8,535 nucleotides of DNA from an uncultured Clostridia bacterium (GTDB lineage Bacteria > Bacillota > Clostridia > Christensenellales > Pumilibacteraceae): the NCBI GenBank assembly GCA_947385185.1, contig CANDJX010000071.1, positions 1 through 8,535 of the forward strand, read 5' to 3'. A program made the position numbers and the translations under genes. Within the stretch, counting starts at the first letter, position 1, and every line of letters begins with the position of its first letter. The notes below the pieces were generated by a model that saw only the letters and a list, made by a program, of their open reading frames with translations, searched no databases and was not told the DNA's origin. Shown here piece after piece: positions 6,320 through 8,535 of this stretch.

Positions 6320-6342
6320 CCGGACTTTTTCGGTACATAAAA

Positions 6343-7122
6343 CTATACTTTTTTCCACGAATAATTCACATACGCGGACGTAAGATAACGCGCGGCGACC
6401 GAAGCGTCGGACAGCTCGTCCGACGAAAGCTCCGTCGTTTCGTCGTGCAACGTAACGTACCAGCCCGAAGGCGAAGCAAACGTCGCCGACGTCAGGCAAT
6501 GACAGAAAGAAAACAGCTTCTGCGATATAAATCTCATACTCGAAGGAAAAGTTATGCCGGACAACGTCGGGTTGCGATCGAACACTTTTTCCGCTATTCC
6601 GTACGTGCCGTCGGCTACGGAAAAATTCCGTCCGACGTTTCCGACGTACATCAGATACCCGCCGATATACGTCCCGTTCATTCCGTCGTACGCGCGCTCG
6701 TATGCCGAAGTCCCGAGAAACGCGTTTTCGCCGACGTACGTCAACGAATCGGGTAAAACGACGTCGAGCAAGTTCGGGCATAAATAAAACGCCTCTTTCC
6801 CGATACTCGTTACCGAATCCGGAACGGTGACGGAAATCAACCGGGTCGTACATCTGAAAGCCCCCGAATCTATTGCGGTAACGCTCAGACCCCGCACTTT
6901 TTCGGGTATTTCGATACAGGAATCGTCGCCGTTGTATGCGACGACCGTATAACCGTCATTGTTTTTCCGAAAAGCAAACCCGCTTTCGGTAACTTCGTCG
7001 AGCGGCAGTATTCCGCGCGCCGCCATGACGACGATAATCGTTACCGCCGACGCTACGATGAACGCGAGAACCGATATCGCAATGATTTTTTTCTTTTGAT
7101 CATCCATTTTATTCTTTTTCAT
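6343..7122 (-). CDS. Membrane-anchored BspA-like leucine-rich-repeat protein
   Basis: A 259-residue protein with a short Lys-rich N terminus and one strong hydrophobic segment (about 12-34), then an extracellular part. Residues about 68-215 contain BspA/LRR_5-type repeats of roughly 23 residues: IEIPEKVRGLSVTAIDSGAF, VTVPDSVTSIGKEAF, VVLPDSLTYVGENAF and a diverged ITFPSSMRFISQKLF. Such proteins are common on gut Clostridia and serve in adhesion or ligand binding; no enzyme domain is seen. The tail (about 236-259) resembles the aromatic, Ala-rich ending often found after these repeats. The N terminus looks like an uncleaved signal anchor. AAAGGA directly abuts the ATG at 7122, an unusually tight spacing, and Met6 (7107) is an alternative. 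It has its own promoter and terminator and is divergent from the XRE gene. Partner and role are unknown. Confidence 0.9.
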   Translation of the reverse strand: MKKNKMDDQKKKIIAISVLAFIVASAVTIIVVMAARGILPLDEVTESGFAFRKNNDGYTVVAYNGDDSCIEIPEKVRGLSVTAIDSGAFRCTTRLISVTVPDSVTSIGKEAFYLCPNLLDVVLPDSLTYVGENAFLGTSAYERAYDGMNGTYIGGYLMYVGNVGRNFSVADGTYGIAEKVFDRNPTLSGITFPSSMRFISQKLFSFCHCLTSATFASPSGWYVTLHDETTELSSDELSDASVAARYLTSAYVNYSWKKV

Positions 7123-7144
7123 TCCTTTGTTATATGTTGAATGA

Positions 7145-7173
7145 ATTATAGCATAATCAAACTATATAGTCAA
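7145..7173 (-). promoter_or_regulatory. Promoter of the leucine-rich-repeat gene
   Basis: On the minus strand TTGACT (7173-7168), a 17-nt spacer and TATAAT (7150-7145), giving a predicted leader of about 17 nt. The perfect palindrome ACTATATAGT (7161-7170) overlaps the -35 and spacer, a good position for repressor binding. Confidence 0.85.
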
Positions 7174-7200
7174 CTCATTTATGGTTTAATTATAGTTAAA
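7161..7200. promoter_or_regulatory. Candidate operators between divergent genes
   Basis: Two palindromes lie 27 bp apart centre to centre: ACTATATAGT (7161-7170, perfect) and TTTAATTATAGTTAAA (7185-7200, 14 of 16 symmetric). Both contain AACTATA, on the plus strand in the first and the minus strand in the second. They overlap the -35 of the leucine-rich-repeat promoter and the probable -35 of the XRE gene. The neighbouring XRE protein is the obvious candidate ligand, but AT-rich promoter DNA gives such matches easily. Confidence 0.4.
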
Positions 7201-7214
7201 ATATAGAGTATCAT
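7185..7214 (+). promoter_or_regulatory. Weak candidate promoter of the XRE gene
   Basis: TTTAAT (7185-7190), an 18-nt spacer and TATCAT (7209-7214) would start transcription near 7221, leaving a 25-nt leader that holds the ribosome site GGGGTG (7235-7240). An alternative -10 is TATAAG (7215-7220). The -35 is poor, consistent with a regulated or weak promoter. Confidence 0.35.
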
Positions 7215-7245
7215 TATAAGAGAACAAACGCTGCGGGGTGAAAAA

Positions 7246-7560
7246 ATGAACGTTATAGAAAAACTCAATAAATTACGTTTGGAAAGAAACATGAGCGTAT
7301 ACCGTCTGGCGGAACTTTCGGGGCTGAACCAGTCCACGCTTGCGAACACGTTTTCGCGCGGAACTGTCCCGTCCGTGCAAAATCTCGAAATCATCTGCGA
7401 AACGCTCGGGCTTACGTTGTCGCAATTTTTCAACGAAAACGAAACGCTCGTGCCTATGACCGCGGATGAAGCGGAATTTTTCGCGAACTATAAAAGACTG
7501 AGTCCGGACGTAAAAGATTCGGTCAATAAAATCGTAAATTCGGTTGCTGCAAACAAATAA
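7246..7560 (+). CDS. XRE-family helix-turn-helix regulator
   Basis: A 104-residue DNA-binding protein. Residues about 5-62 form the Cro/CI-type five-helix domain: IEKLNKLRLERNMSVYRLAE, then the recognition region LNQSTLANTFSRGTVPSVQNL, then ICETLGLTLSQFF. The remaining 40 residues (about 63-104) are acidic then helical (YKRLSPDVKDSVNKIV), likely for dimerisation; there is no enzymatic or peptidase domain. GGGGTG (7235-7240), 5 nt before the ATG, supports the start. Small XRE proteins like this are frequent single genes in Clostridia. Its place opposite the leucine-rich-repeat gene, with palindromes between, suggests control of that gene and of itself; this is inference only. Confidence 0.95.
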   Translation: MNVIEKLNKLRLERNMSVYRLAELSGLNQSTLANTFSRGTVPSVQNLEIICETLGLTLSQFFNENETLVPMTADEAEFFANYKRLSPDVKDSVNKIVNSVAANK

Positions 7561-7588
7561 AACCGCGCTTGACTTGCGGCGCGTTTTA
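7557..7588 (+). terminator. Weak terminator after XRE gene, overlapping the next promoter
   Basis: CGCGC (7564-7568) pairs with GCGCG (7580-7584). An AAAA/TTTT extension past one bulged C ends in only four T, so this is a poor terminator. Its loop contains the TTGACT of the promoter for the following gene. Confidence 0.3.
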
Positions 7589-7597
7589 CACTATAAT
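7569..7597 (+). promoter_or_regulatory. Promoter of the CPBP protease gene, predicted leaderless
   Basis: TTGACT (7569-7574), a 17-nt spacer and a perfect TATAAT (7592-7597). Seven bases beyond the -10 is the A of the ATG at 7604. The layout is identical to the operon promoter at 6210-6238, and again no Shine-Dalgarno is present. Confidence 0.85.
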
Positions 7598-7603
7598 TGA
7601 AAT

Positions 7604-8425
7604 ATGGGCGAAAAGAAAAAAAACACTCTGCCGATCATCGCGCTTATCGTATGCGTCGCGGCGGTAATAACCATAATCGTAACGGAAATATTGAAAGCGA
7701 CTGTTTTCGGCGGACATTTCTCTGTAACCGGCAATCTTGTTTCGGGGATCGTCGAACGATTGCTTCTCGCTGCGGCGTGCGTGTTGCTTATTCTGGTATA
7801 CGGTTACGGCGCGACGTTCCGCCCGGGGCTCGGAAAAGGGCTGTTGCCGACGCTCGGCGGTTTTGCGGTCGCGCTTGCGAATTTTCCGTTTTTCACGCTT
7901 GCGAGCGGAGAGCTCGAAATAGTCGAAAGCGGCGGAGTCGTAACGCTTTTCGTTTTTCATTGCCTTTTTATAGGCCTTTTCGAAGAAATCGCATTCCGCG
8001 GGTTTGTATTCCCGCTTCTGCTCGATAAACTGAGAGATAAACGACACGGCGCGGCGCTTGCGGTAATTTCAAGCAGCGGCATTTTCGCGCTCGTACACCT
8101 TCTCAACTTATTTTCGGGCGCGCCTTTCGGCGCAACCGCGCTTCAGATCGGATATACTTTTCTCGTAGGCTGTATGTGCAACGTCATACTCATCGCCACG
8201 AAATCGCTCCTTTTTCCGATCCTTATTCACGCGGCGTTCGACGTAGGGGGCACGATCGTTTCGCTCGGGGTCGCAAAAGGCAGTAATTGGTCTGCACCGT
8301 CGATCGTCGTTATGGCGGTGGTCGGAACGCTCGTCGGAGCGTATATGATATATTACTTTTTCCGTCACGAACGCGACGCGATCGAACTTATCGAAAAACC
8401 GACCGCCTCGGAACATAACGAATAA
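7604..8425 (+). CDS. CPBP-family intramembrane metalloprotease
   Basis: A 273-residue membrane protein of the CPBP (CAAX protease / bacteriocin-processing, ABI/Rce1-type) family. All three motifs are present: EEIAFR (Glu127, Glu128, Arg132), FALVH (Phe161 to His165) and HAAFD (His209 to Asp213), so the metal site looks intact. There are about seven or eight hydrophobic segments, the first at 9-30 after a Lys-rich N terminus and the last near 231-253, followed by a charged tail. Family roles include cleavage of prenylated or peptide substrates, bacteriocin self-immunity and, in some cases, anti-sigma factor cleavage. No bacteriocin or prenylated partner gene is visible here, so the substrate is unknown. 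No Shine-Dalgarno precedes the ATG; the promoter places +1 on it. The next Met codons lie inside the conserved core, so this start is very likely. Confidence 0.93.
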   Translation: MGEKKKNTLPIIALIVCVAAVITIIVTEILKATVFGGHFSVTGNLVSGIVERLLLAAACVLLILVYGYGATFRPGLGKGLLPTLGGFAVALANFPFFTLASGELEIVESGGVVTLFVFHCLFIGLFEEIAFRGFVFPLLLDKLRDKRHGAALAVISSSGIFALVHLLNLFSGAPFGATALQIGYTFLVGCMCNVILIATKSLLFPILIHAAFDVGGTIVSLGVAKGSNWSAPSIVVMAVVGTLVGAYMIYYFFRHERDAIELIEKPTASEHNE

Positions 8426-8453
8426 AGTCACGATATAAAACCATGCTCCACGC

Positions 8454-8494
8454 AAAAAAATATCCGAGGGTTTATCCGCCCGCGGGTATTTTTT
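8454..8494. terminator. Bidirectional intrinsic terminator
   Basis: An imperfect stem between 8454-8470 (A7 then TATCCGAGGG) and 8479-8494 (CCCGCGGGTATTTTTT), with one A/G mismatch and one G-U pair. The T-run on the right ends the protease transcript. The A-run on the left gives a T-run for a transcript arriving on the minus strand. Confidence 0.8.
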
Positions 8495-8503
8495 CGTTTG
8501 GTG

Positions 8504-8535
8504 TTATTTCTTGTTTTCCTGTTCGTCGAAGAAAT
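8504..8535 (-). CDS. 3' end of an unidentified minus-strand gene (partial)
   Basis: On the minus strand an open frame entering from the right edge ends FFDEQENKK and a TAA at 8506-8504, 9 bp before the bidirectional terminator. A charged C-terminal tail and a properly placed terminator fit the end of a real gene convergent with the protease, but nine codons are too few to identify it. Confidence 0.4.
   Translation of the reverse strand, partial: FFDEQENKK

Noticed and set aside
7604..8425. Protease gene as part of a bacteriocin immunity system
   Set aside because: No leader-peptide or double-glycine precursor, transporter or modification gene is present in the window.

Overview
The window looks like chromosomal DNA of an anaerobic, probably gut-type member of the Bacillota (class Clostridia). 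This is inferred from GGAGG-type ribosome sites, a ferredoxin-linked 2-oxoacid oxidoreductase, a BspA-like leucine-rich-repeat surface protein and a small XRE regulator. No marker gene fixes the species.

Left edge (1-257): no gene. It holds two copies of a 74-bp repeat separated by an 88-bp spacer that can fold into two adjacent hairpins. The second repeat copy supplies half of the intrinsic terminator of a minus-strand tRNA-Leu(CAA) at 258-344.

Centre (396-6203, all minus strand): a tightly packed six-gene operon, read from right to left: PaaI-type thioesterase, phenylacetate-CoA ligase (copy 2), indolepyruvate:ferredoxin oxidoreductase alpha (iorA) and beta (iorB), a second phenylacetate-CoA ligase (copy 1), and a double-ACT protein. 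Gaps are 25 nt or less and iorA/iorB overlap. IorAB converts aryl-pyruvates (from transaminated Phe, Tyr or Trp) to aryl-acetyl-CoA, CO2 and reduced ferredoxin. The ligases link aryl-acetyl-CoA to free aryl-acetates, and the thioesterase can hydrolyse the CoA ester. The ACT protein is a plausible amino-acid sensor. The direction of flux (fermenting aromatic amino acids or salvaging aryl-acetates) cannot be read from the DNA. No terminator is visible between the operon and the tRNA, so the tRNA terminator may end both.

Right part: a minus-strand membrane-anchored leucine-rich-repeat protein (6343-7122) is divergent from an XRE regulator (7246-7560), with palindromes between them. The regulator is followed by a CPBP-family membrane protease (7604-8425), a bidirectional terminator, and the last codons of a minus-strand gene running off the right edge.

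The most unusual observations are these. Two promoters share the layout TTGACT-17 nt-TATAAT-6 nt-ATG, which predicts leaderless mRNAs for the operon and for the protease gene. One of the two ligases has an altered ATP-binding loop (Gly to Ala and Pro to Leu). The 74-bp repeat and its hairpin spacer also have no explanation. I did not find an obviously new multi-gene system; the operon is a variant arrangement of known enzymes.
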